NCBI RefSeq assembly: GCF_048593165.1 | Contig: NZ_CP184271.1 | Direction: 5' to 3' (one strand) | Length of the DNA stretch: 64,000 nucleotides | DNA from: Pectobacterium sp013449375 | GTDB taxonomy: Bacteria > Pseudomonadota > Gammaproteobacteria > Enterobacterales > Enterobacteriaceae | Shown here: piece after piece, positions 7,512 through 15,971 of the stretch | How the letters are laid out: the number at the start of each line of letters is the position of its first letter | Numbering within the stretch: the first letter of the stretch is position 1 | Notes under the pieces: model-generated | What the model saw: only the letters and a program-made list of their open reading frames with translations | Told to the model about the DNA's origin: nothing | Databases searched by the model: none | Translations under genes and position numbers: made by a program

Positions 7512-8108
7512 ATGACTACCCCATGTTACGAAATCGTCACTTACACGGTAAAAAACCAGCAAGAGGCCGATTCAGCGCGCGCATCGGCACAACGTCTTTT
7601 AAAGCATTTCCCTGGGTTTATCGACTGGATCGCATTTTCAGGTATCGATAGCTCTGCCGAGCGTGTCGATCTTGTGGTGTGGAATAGTCTTGAAGCAGCA
7701 CAAGCTGCGGCAAAAGCGGTTGAAAGCCAACCGGAATTTTCCTGTTTCAGATCTTCTGTCAGTACGTTGCACAGCATGGGGCACTACACCGTTCACAGGG
7801 AGCACGCACCGCCGGTAGCAAGCAGAGGCGGTATCGAAATAGGGCGATTTCGTCTCAAGCAGGGGATTCAGGAGAGTGACATGCGCCAAGCGTATCATCA
7901 GATGGTAGAACGTCACCTTTCACTTCAGCCGGGCTGGAAAAGCCAGCATTTAGTCAGTCTGGATAATGGCGTTTTTATCGATCTCGCCTTTGCCGACAGT
8001 CAACCGTATGCAGAAGCGATTTGTGCATCATGGCAGGGACAAGCGGTATGTCATGCCTTCTTGGAAATGATTGAACCGGAAAGTATCGAGTTTGGTTCGT
8101 TGTGGTAA
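7512..8108 (+). CDS. Dimeric alpha/beta-barrel (ABM-like) protein, two tandem domains
   Basis: A 198-residue protein of unknown function. Residues about 1-100 and 105-198 each look like a ferredoxin-like alpha/beta unit of the kind found in antibiotic-biosynthesis-monooxygenase and related dimeric-barrel families, with conserved hydrophobic strands and the phrase FPGFIDWIAFSG in the first half. No catalytic residues can be named. The start ATG has GGAG 8 bases upstream. It is the only gene in its direction after the WYL operator and is very likely the regulator's target. Confidence 0.65.
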   Translation: MTTPCYEIVTYTVKNQQEADSARASAQRLLKHFPGFIDWIAFSGIDSSAERVDLVVWNSLEAAQAAAKAVESQPEFSCFRSSVSTLHSMGHYTVHREHAPPVASRGGIEIGRFRLKQGIQESDMRQAYHQMVERHLSLQPGWKSQHLVSLDNGVFIDLAFADSQPYAEAICASWQGQAVCHAFLEMIEPESIEFGSLW

Positions 8109-8138
8109 TCGATAAGGCTAAAGAATCTACACTAAAAG

Positions 8139-8180
8139 ACAATTAATCAGCAAAAGCGGATTTCTTATCCGGTTAATTGT
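8139..8180. terminator. Two-tier inverted repeat downstream of the ABM-like gene
   Basis: Outer arms ACAATTAA and TTAATTGT (8 bp) enclose an inner hairpin CGGAT-N5-ATCCG. There is no T-run, so termination is uncertain. The last bases overlap the upstream CRP site of udp. Confidence 0.4.
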
Positions 8181-8193
8181 GATTCAGATCGCA
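8178..8193. promoter_or_regulatory. Upstream CRP site of udp
   Basis: TGTGA-N6-TCGCA matches the CRP consensus TGTGA-N6-TCACA in 9 of 10 bases. The centre lies 52 bp upstream of the second site. Confidence 0.65.
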
Positions 8194-8229
8194 TATTTTA
8201 TGTATGTTGATGTTTGTTTCTTTTTCATC

Positions 8230-8245
8230 GGTGATTCTTGTCACT
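8230..8245. promoter_or_regulatory. Promoter-proximal CRP site of udp
   Basis: GTGA-N6-TCAC has the full core of the CRP consensus, with mismatches only at the outermost bases. In E. coli udp has CRP at -41.5 and -93.5 with CytR between. The 52-bp spacing here is the same, and a -41.5 placement puts the transcription start near 8279 behind a TAGAGT -10 box at 8267-8272. Confidence 0.7.
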
Positions 8246-8362
8246 TAAAAAAATGTAGTGATGCGCTAGAGTCTTTTTATTGAACGGACGCCTACAGGCT
8301 GCGTTTATGGGGCGTCCAGCGCGATTTCTCTGAATACCCAATTGATTGCCCGGGAGGCAGTT

Positions 8363-9133
8363 ATGTCTACATCTGATGTGTTCCATCTTGGTCTGGTCAA
8401 GAACGATTTACAGGGCGCGACGCTGGCGATCGTGCCCGGCGATCCTGAGCGTGTCGAAAAAATTGCTCGCTTGATGGATAACCCGGTACATCTGGCATCA
8501 CACCGTGAATTTACGTCCTGGCGTGCGGAACTGGACGGCAAGGCGGTTATTGTTTGCTCGACCGGTATTGGTGGCCCATCAACGTCCATCGCGGTAGAAG
8601 AGTTGGCACAGCTCGGCATTCGTACTTTCCTGCGCGTTGGTACGACGGGGGCGATTCAGTCTGGTATCAATGTGGGTGATGTGTTGGTGACCACCGCTGC
8701 TGTCCGTCTTGACGGTGCAAGCCTGCACTTCGCGCCGATGGAATTCCCTGCTGTGGCTGATTTCGGCTGTACCACTGCGCTGGTGGACGCGGCGAAGGCG
8801 TCGGGGGCGGCGTTGCACGTCGGCATCACGGCGTCTTCCGATACGTTCTACCCAGGTCAGGAACGTTATGACACTTTCTCTGGCCGCGTTGTACGTCGCT
8901 TCCGCGGTTCGATGGAAGAGTGGCAGAGCATGGGCGTGCTGAACTACGAAATGGAATCCGCCACGCTGCTGACCATGTGCGCCAGCCAGGGGTTAAAAGC
9001 GGGCATGATCGCGGGCGTGATCGTGAACCGTACCCAGCAGGAAATCCCAGATGCGGCGACCATGAAGCTGGCTGAAACCACCGTGATTAAGGTGCTGCTG
9101 GACGCCACTCGCCGCTTGTTAGCGGCTGAATAA
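8363..9133 (+). CDS. udp: Uridine phosphorylase
   Basis: A 256-residue cytoplasmic enzyme that splits uridine with phosphate into uracil and ribose-1-phosphate in pyrimidine salvage. It reads almost identically to E. coli Udp from MSTSDVFHLGL onward, including the phosphate-loop region (VPGDPERV), the CSTGIGGPS segment, and the base/ribose-binding QERYDTFSGR and NYEMES motifs. The ATG at 8363 is chosen over the in-frame ATT-like start 21 bases upstream because it follows GGGAGG and matches the E. coli N-terminus. It is preceded by paired CRP sites consistent with CRP/CytR control. Confidence 0.97.
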   Translation: MSTSDVFHLGLVKNDLQGATLAIVPGDPERVEKIARLMDNPVHLASHREFTSWRAELDGKAVIVCSTGIGGPSTSIAVEELAQLGIRTFLRVGTTGAIQSGINVGDVLVTTAAVRLDGASLHFAPMEFPAVADFGCTTALVDAAKASGAALHVGITASSDTFYPGQERYDTFSGRVVRRFRGSMEEWQSMGVLNYEMESATLLTMCASQGLKAGMIAGVIVNRTQQEIPDAATMKLAETTVIKVLLDATRRLLAAE

Positions 9134-9154
9134 GCACAAAATTGATGGTATTTT

Positions 9155-9187
9155 GGGCTGGTCATCGCAGAGGCTAGCCCTTATTCT
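9155..9187 (+). terminator. Weak hairpin after udp
   Basis: GGGCT and AGCCC arms around an imperfect middle, followed by TTATTCT. A plausible but weak terminator 21 bases after the stop codon. Confidence 0.45.
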
Positions 9188-9281
9188 GATAACTTGTTCT
9201 GGTTTATTGGGTTAACCTGCGACATGCTCTGCGTGTGTAATACGGTTACCTTGCTCGCCTTTCAACCTCGCAAGGAGATGT

Positions 9282-10064
9282 ATGACCGAACCAACGTTGC
9301 TTCATCCCTCTTTATTACCGCTGGACGGCGGAATCAACTTCCGCGATTTAGGCGGTAACCGCGCTGCTGATGGGCGGCTTATCCGACACGGCAAACTTTT
9401 TCGCTCTGGCTCGCTGGATCTGCTCAGTCAGGCTGACTGCGAACACCTTGCTGGCGTGCCGATTTCTCATGTGGTGGACTATCGGGATGCCGATGAAATT
9501 GCGCAGAAGCCCGACGTATTGTGGACGGGGGCTGATTATCACGCTTACCCCGCCAACCCATTGCGCCATGAAGTGACGGCTAATCTGGATTCATTGGGAT
9601 CCGATGTGCTGGCGGCGTTTGATTCTCGGGCGTTTATGTTGGAACTTTATCGCCGTTTACCTTTCAATAACTCGGCCTATAAACAGCTGGTATCGCTGCT
9701 ATTACGGCCAGATGAAGGCGGGCTGGTACAGCACTGCGCTGTGGGTAAAGATCGCACGGGTATCGGCTCAGCGCTGGTGATGTTTGCGCTGGGTGCGGAT
9801 GAACAGACGGTGATGGAAGATTACCTACTGACGGAAACGACGCTGACGCCATTTCGCCAGCAACTGCTAACGCATTTGTCGGCAACGCTGAATGAGAAAG
9901 CGCTGGGACAGTTCTCTTATGTGCTGTCAGTGCAGGAAGAGTTTATCGTGACGGCGCTACAGGCCATCTACGAACGACACGGTTCGATCGATAGCTGGCT
10001 TGAGGTGGAATACGGTCTGGATAATCGTGCGCGGAACTATTTGCAGGATAAATATCTGGCGTGA
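9282..10064 (+). CDS. Tyrosine phosphatase family protein
   Basis: A 260-residue protein with the protein-tyrosine-phosphatase signature HCAVGKDRTG: nucleophile Cys152 and phosphate-binding Arg158 (CX5R). The N-terminal INFRDLGG phrase places it in the Y_phosphatase3 group, which also contains mycobacterial PtpB-like enzymes and phosphoinositide-type phosphatases. No signal peptide is visible, so it is probably cytoplasmic. It stands alone between udp and a strong bidirectional terminator. Its physiological substrate cannot be inferred. The start has GGAG 6 bases upstream. Confidence 0.85.
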   Translation: MTEPTLLHPSLLPLDGGINFRDLGGNRAADGRLIRHGKLFRSGSLDLLSQADCEHLAGVPISHVVDYRDADEIAQKPDVLWTGADYHAYPANPLRHEVTANLDSLGSDVLAAFDSRAFMLELYRRLPFNNSAYKQLVSLLLRPDEGGLVQHCAVGKDRTGIGSALVMFALGADEQTVMEDYLLTETTLTPFRQQLLTHLSATLNEKALGQFSYVLSVQEEFIVTALQAIYERHGSIDSWLEVEYGLDNRARNYLQDKYLA

Positions 10065-10125
10065 GATTTTCTTCATATTATTGGCGAATCGACTCCATCA
10101 TCACCGCTGACTGATTTTTTCAGCA

Positions 10126-10160
10126 ACAAAGGCCGGTCAACTGACCGGCCTTTGTTTTGT
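10126..10160. terminator. Strong terminator between the phosphatase gene and ppc
   Basis: Perfect complementary arms ACAAAGGCCGGTCA and TGACCGGCCTTTGT, followed by TTTG on the plus strand. Both converging genes end within 65 bp of it, so it can serve both. Confidence 0.88.
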
Positions 10161-10186
10161 CGTGTAGTTTTTTGCTGGATGTGCAA

Positions 10187-12826
10187 TTAACCCGTATTAC
10201 GCATACCTGCCGCGACACCAGCGATGGTGACCATCAGCGCCAGTTCCAGATCGGCATCCGGTTTTTCCTGCTGACGCGAACGATGCAGCAACTCGGCCTG
10301 CAACACGTTCAGGGGGTCGGTATAGACGTTACGCAGGGCGATCGACTCGGCGATCCATGGCAGATCCGCCATCAGGTGATCGTCGTTAGAGATCGCCAGG
10401 ACGATGTTGATATCGGCGGCCAACTGATCGCGCAGCTGTTTCCCTAACGGCCACAGCTTCTCTTCGACCAGACGCTGATCGTAATATTCCGCCAGCCACA
10501 GGTCGGCTTTGGCGAACACCATCTCCAGCATACCGATGCGCGTTGAGAAGAACGGCCAGTTGCGGCACATTTCTTCCAGCTGTTCCTGTTTACCGTCATC
10601 CACCACTTTCTGCAACGCGGCACCTGCACCCAGCCACGCTGGCAGCATCAGACGGTTCTGCGTCCAGGCGAAAATCCACGGGATAGCGCGCAGGCTTTCT
10701 ACACCGCCGTTCGGACGACGCTTGGCCGGACGTGAACCCAGCGGCAGTTTGCCCAACTCCAGCTCCGGTGTCGCAGCGCGGAAATACGGGACGAAATCCG
10801 GATTCTCACGCACGTATCCACGGTACATATCACAGGACACGCGGGACAGCTCATCCATCACCTCGTGCCATTCCTGTTTTGGTTCCGGCGGCGGCAGCAG
10901 GTTTGCTTCCAGAATCGCGCCGGTATACAACGCGAGGCTGCTGATGGTGACTTCCGGCAGGCCGTATTTAAAGCGGATCATTTCGCCTTGTTCCGTTACG
11001 CGCAGGCCACCTTTCAGGCTACCTGGCGGTTGTGACAGCAGCGCGGCATGAGCTGGGGCGCCACCGCGACCGATGGAACCGCCGCGTCCGTGGAACAGCG
11101 TCAGTGCGATACCGGCTTTCTCACAGGTTTTGATCAGCGCGTCCTGTGCACGGTACTGCGCCCAAGAAGCGGCCATTACGCCCGCGTCTTTCGCGGAGTC
11201 GGAATAGCCGATCATGACCATCTGCTTGCCCTGAATAAAGCCGCGATACCAGTCGATGCTCAGCAACTGCTTCATGACATCATCAGCGTTGTTCAGGTCG
11301 TCCAGCGTTTCAAACAGCGGCGCGACCGGCAGGGCGAACGGACAGCCTGCCTCTTTGAGCAGCAGATGAACGGCCAGCACGTCGGAAGGCGTGCGCGCCA
11401 TTGAAATAACGTAAGCGGCGATGGAACCCTGCGGCGCTTTGGCGATGACCCGACAGGTATCCAGCACTTCTTTGGTATCCGCACTCGGTTCCCAGTAGCG
11501 TGGCAGGAGCGGGCGCTTGGAACTCAGTTCACGAATCAGGAAGGCTTGCTTGTCGGACTCTGACCAGCTTTCGTAGTCACCCAGACCCAGATAACGGGTA
11601 ATCTCAGCCAACGCTTCGGTGTGGCGGGTGCTTTCCTGACGGACATCGATGCGCACCAACGGTACGCCGAAGCAGCGCACACGACGCAGCGTATCCAGCA
11701 AGCGACCATCGGCGATAATGCCCATGCCGCAGGCTTTCAGTGACTGATAGCAGGCGTGGAGCGGTTCCCAAAGCTGTTCGTTGGTAATCAGCAGATCTTT
11801 AGGGGGCAGACGCTCTTCACCCGTCAGGCGCGCTTCCAGATAGTTCAGCGTACTGCTCAACTGTGAACGCAGTGATTTCATGATGGCGCGATACGGTTCC
11901 TGCACCTCGCTACCACCGGCCAGTTCCAACAGCTCCGGCGTACATTCGGACATCGACAGCTCGGAAACCAGCACTTGAATATCACGCAGGAACAGATCGG
12001 CGGCTTTCCAACGGCTGAGTAGCAGCACATGGCGAGTCACTTCTGCCGTCACGTTCGGGTTACCGTCGCGGTCGCCGCCCATCCAGGAGGTAAAGCGCAC
12101 CGGAACCGCGTCAACGGGCAGACGGTAGCCGAAAGCCTGTTCCAACTGCTCATCCAGCTCGCGTAAAAACGCAGGCACGCCTTCCCACAGGCTGTTTTCC
12201 ACCACGGCGAAGCCCCATTTGGCTTCATCTACCGGGGTAGGACGAATTTTACGGATCTCATCGGTATGCCAGGACTGCGCGATCAACTGGCGCAGACGAC
12301 GCATGATCTGGTTACGTTCATAATCCGCCAGATCGTTATGGTCGAGTTGCTTGAGACAGGTATTCACTTCCACCAGCTTGTGGATCAGCGTCCGGCGGGT
12401 AATTTCGGTTGGGTGTGCGGTCAACACCAGTTCGATCGACAGCGACTCTACGGCATCGCGGATATCGCGTTCGGTCAGATCTTTGCTTTCCTTCAGGCGC
12501 TCAAAAGCGCTGGAAAGCTGTGCCGGGTTGCTCGCTGCCTCACCGTGCGGTGAAATCGTATGATATTGCTCAGCGGTATTGGTCAGGTTAAGAAACTGGC
12601 TGAATGCGCGGGCAACGGGCAACAGTTCATCGTTAGACAGGTTTTGCAGCGTGGTCAGCAGCTCCTGACGATGTTGTTCATTACCTGCGCGGGAAGACTT
12701 TGACAGCTTGCGAATTGTTTCGACTTTATCAAGGATGTTTTCACCCAGCGCTTCCTTGATGGTATCGCCGAGAAGCTTGCCGAGCATACTGACGTTACTG
12801 CGCATTGCGGAATATTGTTCGTTCAT
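10187..12826 (-). CDS. ppc: Phosphoenolpyruvate carboxylase
   Basis: An 879-residue anaplerotic enzyme that carboxylates phosphoenolpyruvate to oxaloacetate. The first catalytic motif LTAHPTEITRR carries His138 at the E. coli position. The second motif FHGRGGSIGRGGAPAH and the phrase YSDSAKDAG are intact, and the C-terminus ends in the conserved RNTG, whose amide and carboxylate contribute to allostery. The ATG at 12826 (MNEQYSAMRS) matches the E. coli start and has AGGG a few bases upstream; an upstream in-frame start is not supported. In E. coli ppc also neighbours argE, but here three accessory genes lie between them. Confidence 0.98.
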   Translation of the reverse strand: MNEQYSAMRSNVSMLGKLLGDTIKEALGENILDKVETIRKLSKSSRAGNEQHRQELLTTLQNLSNDELLPVARAFSQFLNLTNTAEQYHTISPHGEAASNPAQLSSAFERLKESKDLTERDIRDAVESLSIELVLTAHPTEITRRTLIHKLVEVNTCLKQLDHNDLADYERNQIMRRLRQLIAQSWHTDEIRKIRPTPVDEAKWGFAVVENSLWEGVPAFLRELDEQLEQAFGYRLPVDAVPVRFTSWMGGDRDGNPNVTAEVTRHVLLLSRWKAADLFLRDIQVLVSELSMSECTPELLELAGGSEVQEPYRAIMKSLRSQLSSTLNYLEARLTGEERLPPKDLLITNEQLWEPLHACYQSLKACGMGIIADGRLLDTLRRVRCFGVPLVRIDVRQESTRHTEALAEITRYLGLGDYESWSESDKQAFLIRELSSKRPLLPRYWEPSADTKEVLDTCRVIAKAPQGSIAAYVISMARTPSDVLAVHLLLKEAGCPFALPVAPLFETLDDLNNADDVMKQLLSIDWYRGFIQGKQMVMIGYSDSAKDAGVMAASWAQYRAQDALIKTCEKAGIALTLFHGRGGSIGRGGAPAHAALLSQPPGSLKGGLRVTEQGEMIRFKYGLPEVTISSLALYTGAILEANLLPPPEPKQEWHEVMDELSRVSCDMYRGYVRENPDFVPYFRAATPELELGKLPLGSRPAKRRPNGGVESLRAIPWIFAWTQNRLMLPAWLGAGAALQKVVDDGKQEQLEEMCRNWPFFSTRIGMLEMVFAKADLWLAEYYDQRLVEEKLWPLGKQLRDQLAADINIVLAISNDDHLMADLPWIAESIALRNVYTDPLNVLQAELLHRSRQQEKPDADLELALMVTIAGVAAGMRNTG

Positions 12827-13040
12827 AGTTACCCTGACCATCCCTACCATTTTTGTAAGTTTATTTCACTTGACATATTTTGACGCACTGCCTCCATCTA
12901 GCCACGATAAGGCGGGTTCGTCAATTGACGATTCTTTCTTCCCCTTATTCTTTGTACTTGCATTGAGGCGGGCTTGGCAATTTGTGAAATTTAATTACAG
13001 GGGCGCGGATATTAGACTAACTAATCAGAGAGGAAAGAGG

Positions 13041-13060
13041 GCGGGGCGCAACGGCCCCGC
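13041..13060 (-). terminator. GC-rich hairpin after the PTS gene
   Basis: GCGGGGC and GCCCCGC arms with a 6-base loop, just beyond the stop codon of the PTS IIBC gene. The following sequence on the minus strand is pyrimidine-rich (CCTCTTTCC) but not a T-run, so termination may be weak. Confidence 0.5.
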
Positions 13061-13068
13061 GAGTGCGG

Positions 13069-14442
13069 TTACGCCTGTTTGGAGGCTCTGACAACTAGGA
13101 TGTAGGTCAGCGTGAAAGAAAGCACGATGGCGATGGCCATGCCGGAAACGGCGTAGCTAAAGTACGGGCCGATATAGGCTGGCAGGCTGAAAATACTCGA
13201 CAAGATGTAGCCATACAGCCGGACACCGAAGTACGCGATAAAGGCTGAGGCGATGGAGCTGGCAATCGTCGCGGAGATAAATGCTTTTTTATACTTGGTC
13301 AGTACGCCGAAGAGTGCAGGTTCGGTAATGCCGAGCAGCGCAGACACCCCAGCAGAGAGCACGACGGATTTGTCCTGACGGGTTTTGGCATGGAAGTAGA
13401 TGGCGAACGTTGCGCCTGCAATCGCCATATTCGCCATGCACATCATCGGCATCAGCATATCAAAGCCCTGATTGCTGAAATTTTGCAGCGCAATAGGCGT
13501 CATCGCGTGATGCATGCCAGTCAGGATAGCGACAGGCCGAATCGCACCGACCACGAAACCAGCAAAGATAGACGACACATCGAACAGGCTCTGAATAAAC
13601 AGCGCCAGCAGTTTACCGAGATAAATCCCGAATGGCCCGATAACGGTGAGCGACACCAGTGCGGCGATAAACAGCGTCAGCGTTGGGGTAAATACGGTTT
13701 TCAGCACCGAAGGCATGATTCGGTCGACCCAACGATGGATATAGCTCAGTGCCAGCACGGAGAAAATCACTGGGATGACGCTAGCAGCATAGTTGAACAC
13801 CGGAATGGGTAGCATACCCATGAAGTAAAAGGCGCTGACCGCATTAGGGCTATTGCTGGCTAGTGCCTTCGCCGCTTCTATCAACGACGGGTACATCAGG
13901 CAGGCTGCAACAGCCGCTGCCAGATATTCGCTTGTTTTAAATATCCTGGCTGCGGAGATGGCGAGGAAGAAAGGTAAGAAATAGAACACACCGCTGGCGA
14001 TCAGGTCGAGGACGATCACGGTATCGGTTTTGGCAGAGACCACTTTCAAGGCAATCAGCCCTGCCAGCAGCCCTTTGATCATCCCTGCGCCAGCGATGGC
14101 GGGAACGATTGGGCCAAACACGCCGGAAACCGTATCCATAAACAGTGAGACCAGCCCTTTTTTCGCTTTCTGCGCATCGGGCTGCGTTGTTGTTGTAGGC
14201 GAAAGTTGGGCGTTCAGCAGTTCGTAATACTCATTGACCTGTGGCCCGATAATAATCTGAAACTGTTCACTCTGGTGTTGCGCACCTAATATACCGGGCA
14301 GATTTTTTATCGCCTCGGTTTGCACTTTACTTTCATCAATTAAATCAAACCGAAGCCGTGTCATACAGTGCCAGGCTTTATTAATGTTTTCGTTTCCACC
14401 AACCAGTTTAATGATTGACTGAATAACGTCATTTTTTCCCAT
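13069..14442 (-). CDS. PTS sugar permease, EIIBC of the glucose/sucrose/beta-glucoside superfamily
   Basis: A 457-residue membrane permease. The EIIB domain (about residues 1-85) carries the phosphorylated cysteine Cys26 in WHCMTRLRF. A linker rich in threonine, glutamine and lysine leads to an EIIC domain (about 100-455) with some ten hydrophobic segments and the conserved GITEPALFGV loop. No EIIA domain is fused and none is nearby, so it probably borrows EIIA-Glc (Crr), as sucrose, trehalose and N-acetylmuramate permeases do. The ATG at 14442 with GGGGG 8 bases upstream is preferred over a TTG 15 bases earlier. The sugar is unknown. Confidence 0.85.
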   Translation of the reverse strand: MGKNDVIQSIIKLVGGNENINKAWHCMTRLRFDLIDESKVQTEAIKNLPGILGAQHQSEQFQIIIGPQVNEYYELLNAQLSPTTTTQPDAQKAKKGLVSLFMDTVSGVFGPIVPAIAGAGMIKGLLAGLIALKVVSAKTDTVIVLDLIASGVFYFLPFFLAISAARIFKTSEYLAAAVAACLMYPSLIEAAKALASNSPNAVSAFYFMGMLPIPVFNYAASVIPVIFSVLALSYIHRWVDRIMPSVLKTVFTPTLTLFIAALVSLTVIGPFGIYLGKLLALFIQSLFDVSSIFAGFVVGAIRPVAILTGMHHAMTPIALQNFSNQGFDMLMPMMCMANMAIAGATFAIYFHAKTRQDKSVVLSAGVSALLGITEPALFGVLTKYKKAFISATIASSIASAFIAYFGVRLYGYILSSIFSLPAYIGPYFSYAVSGMAIAIVLSFTLTYILVVRASKQA

Positions 14443-14764
14443 GGAATAAACCCCCAATATGACCTTATGTTATTTTTGGCCGAATTATTTCCTCAGATAA
14501 TAAAATCTTAAAAAATAAAAAACAAACCAATAAAACATGATGTTCATCACATGATTAGTTTGTAGCGGGGGTTTTATTGCTATTATTTAATAATTGGTCT
14601 GGTTTTTTTGTCAATTCAATGGATTTTTCAAACCAAAATAATTCTTTTAAAGAAGAGGTTTACAATAAAAGAAAAAATAAGTAGAAAACAAAAAAGAAAC
14701 TGATTTTTAGACTGCATTTTTTCCGGTTAGCGCTATTCCGTAAAATGCATCGGAGGATATTTTT
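14443..14764. promoter_or_regulatory. Divergent control region of the PTS and ManD-like genes
   Basis: About 320 bp, very AT-rich. At 14536-14551 the minus strand reads TGTGA-N6-TCATG, a CRP-like site (8 of 10 bases). Copies of TTGGT/ACCAA-type words occur at about 14594-14606 and 14640-14645 and could be operator halves for the nearby GntR/HutC regulator, but no clean palindrome is visible. No gene was seen. Confidence 0.4.
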
Positions 14765-15964
14765 TTGTTACCGACAATCATTACTGACATTGAATGTCTT
14801 GTTACCCGCCCAGACCGCCATAATTTAGTAACGGTGGTGGTTTACACGAATAAAGGCGTCACGGGTTATGGCTGTGCGACCTTCCAGCAGCGCCCATTGG
14901 CCGTCAAAGCGATGGTGGACGAGTACCTCAAACCGCTTCTGCTAGGACGAGATGCTAACCACATTGAAGACCTGTGGCACATGATGATGGTCAACGCCTA
15001 TTGGCGTAACGGACCGGTGATCAACAATGCGGTGGCGGGCGTCGATATGGCGCTGTGGGACATCAAGGGCAAGCTGGCGGATATGCCGCTCTATCACCTG
15101 TTTGGTGGGAAATCCCGCGATGCTATTGCCGCTTACAGCCATGCTGCCAGCGATACGCTGGACGGGCTTTATCAGGAAGTGGATCGGCTGTATGCGCAAG
15201 GTTATCGTCATATCCGCTGTCAGCTAGGATTCTATGGCGGCAATCCCGATGCGCTGCACAGCACGCGGCAACCGACGGAGGGAGCCTATTACGATCAGGA
15301 TCAGTACATGGCTAACACGATCGCCATGTTCCGTGCACTGCGCGAGAAATACGGCGATCGTTTCCACATCCTGCATGATGTCCATGAGCGCCTGTTCCCG
15401 AATCAGGCGGTGCAGTTCGCTAAAGCGGTAGAAGCCTATCGCCCCTATTTCATCGAAGATATTTTGCCGCCTGCGCAAAACGAGTGGCTGGCGCAGATCC
15501 GCAGCCAGAGCGCGGTGCCGCTGGCGACTGGAGAGCTATTTAATAATCCTGCCGAGTGGCAGAATCTGGTGATTAACCGCCAGATTGATTTCATTCGCTG
15601 CCATGTCTCACAGATTGGCGGGATTACACCTGCGCTGAAGCTGGGTGCGTTCTGTCAGAACTTTGGTGTTCGGCTGGCGTGGCATTGCCCACCGGATATG
15701 ACGCCTATCGGCGCGGCGGTCAACATTCACCTTAATATCCACCTGCACAATGCTGCGATTCAGGAGTTTGTCGCTTACCCAGAAAATACGCGTCAGGTCT
15801 TCCCGCAGGCAGTGGAGCCGGAGAATGGCTATCTGTATCCGATTGAACGCCCCGGTATTGGCGTCGGTATCGATCTGGATGCGGCGCGGCAGTTCCCCGT
15901 TGTCTATCGTCCGCATGAATGGACGCAGAGCCGCCTGCCTGATGGCACGATGCATACGCCCTAA
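14765..15964 (+). CDS. Enolase-superfamily sugar acid dehydratase of the ManD/RspA group
   Basis: A 399-residue mandelate racemase / muconate lactonizing-type protein that resembles E. coli RspA along its length. Metal-binding Asp205, Glu231 and Glu257 are visible in HDVHERL, FIEDILPP and ATGELFNNP, with candidate acid/base residues His207 and His307 (WHCPPDMTP). Family members dehydrate D-mannonate or D-gluconate with high or low efficiency, or have no known activity; this one cannot be placed. It ends DGTMHTP, unlike the DGT-x-WNW-type end of many relatives. Translation appears to begin at a TTG, 8 bases after GGAGGA, because no ATG lies nearby. Confidence 0.8.
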   Translation: MLPTIITDIECLVTRPDRHNLVTVVVYTNKGVTGYGCATFQQRPLAVKAMVDEYLKPLLLGRDANHIEDLWHMMMVNAYWRNGPVINNAVAGVDMALWDIKGKLADMPLYHLFGGKSRDAIAAYSHAASDTLDGLYQEVDRLYAQGYRHIRCQLGFYGGNPDALHSTRQPTEGAYYDQDQYMANTIAMFRALREKYGDRFHILHDVHERLFPNQAVQFAKAVEAYRPYFIEDILPPAQNEWLAQIRSQSAVPLATGELFNNPAEWQNLVINRQIDFIRCHVSQIGGITPALKLGAFCQNFGVRLAWHCPPDMTPIGAAVNIHLNIHLHNAAIQEFVAYPENTRQVFPQAVEPENGYLYPIERPGIGVGIDLDAARQFPVVYRPHEWTQSRLPDGTMHTP

Positions 15965-15971
15965 GTCTGCA

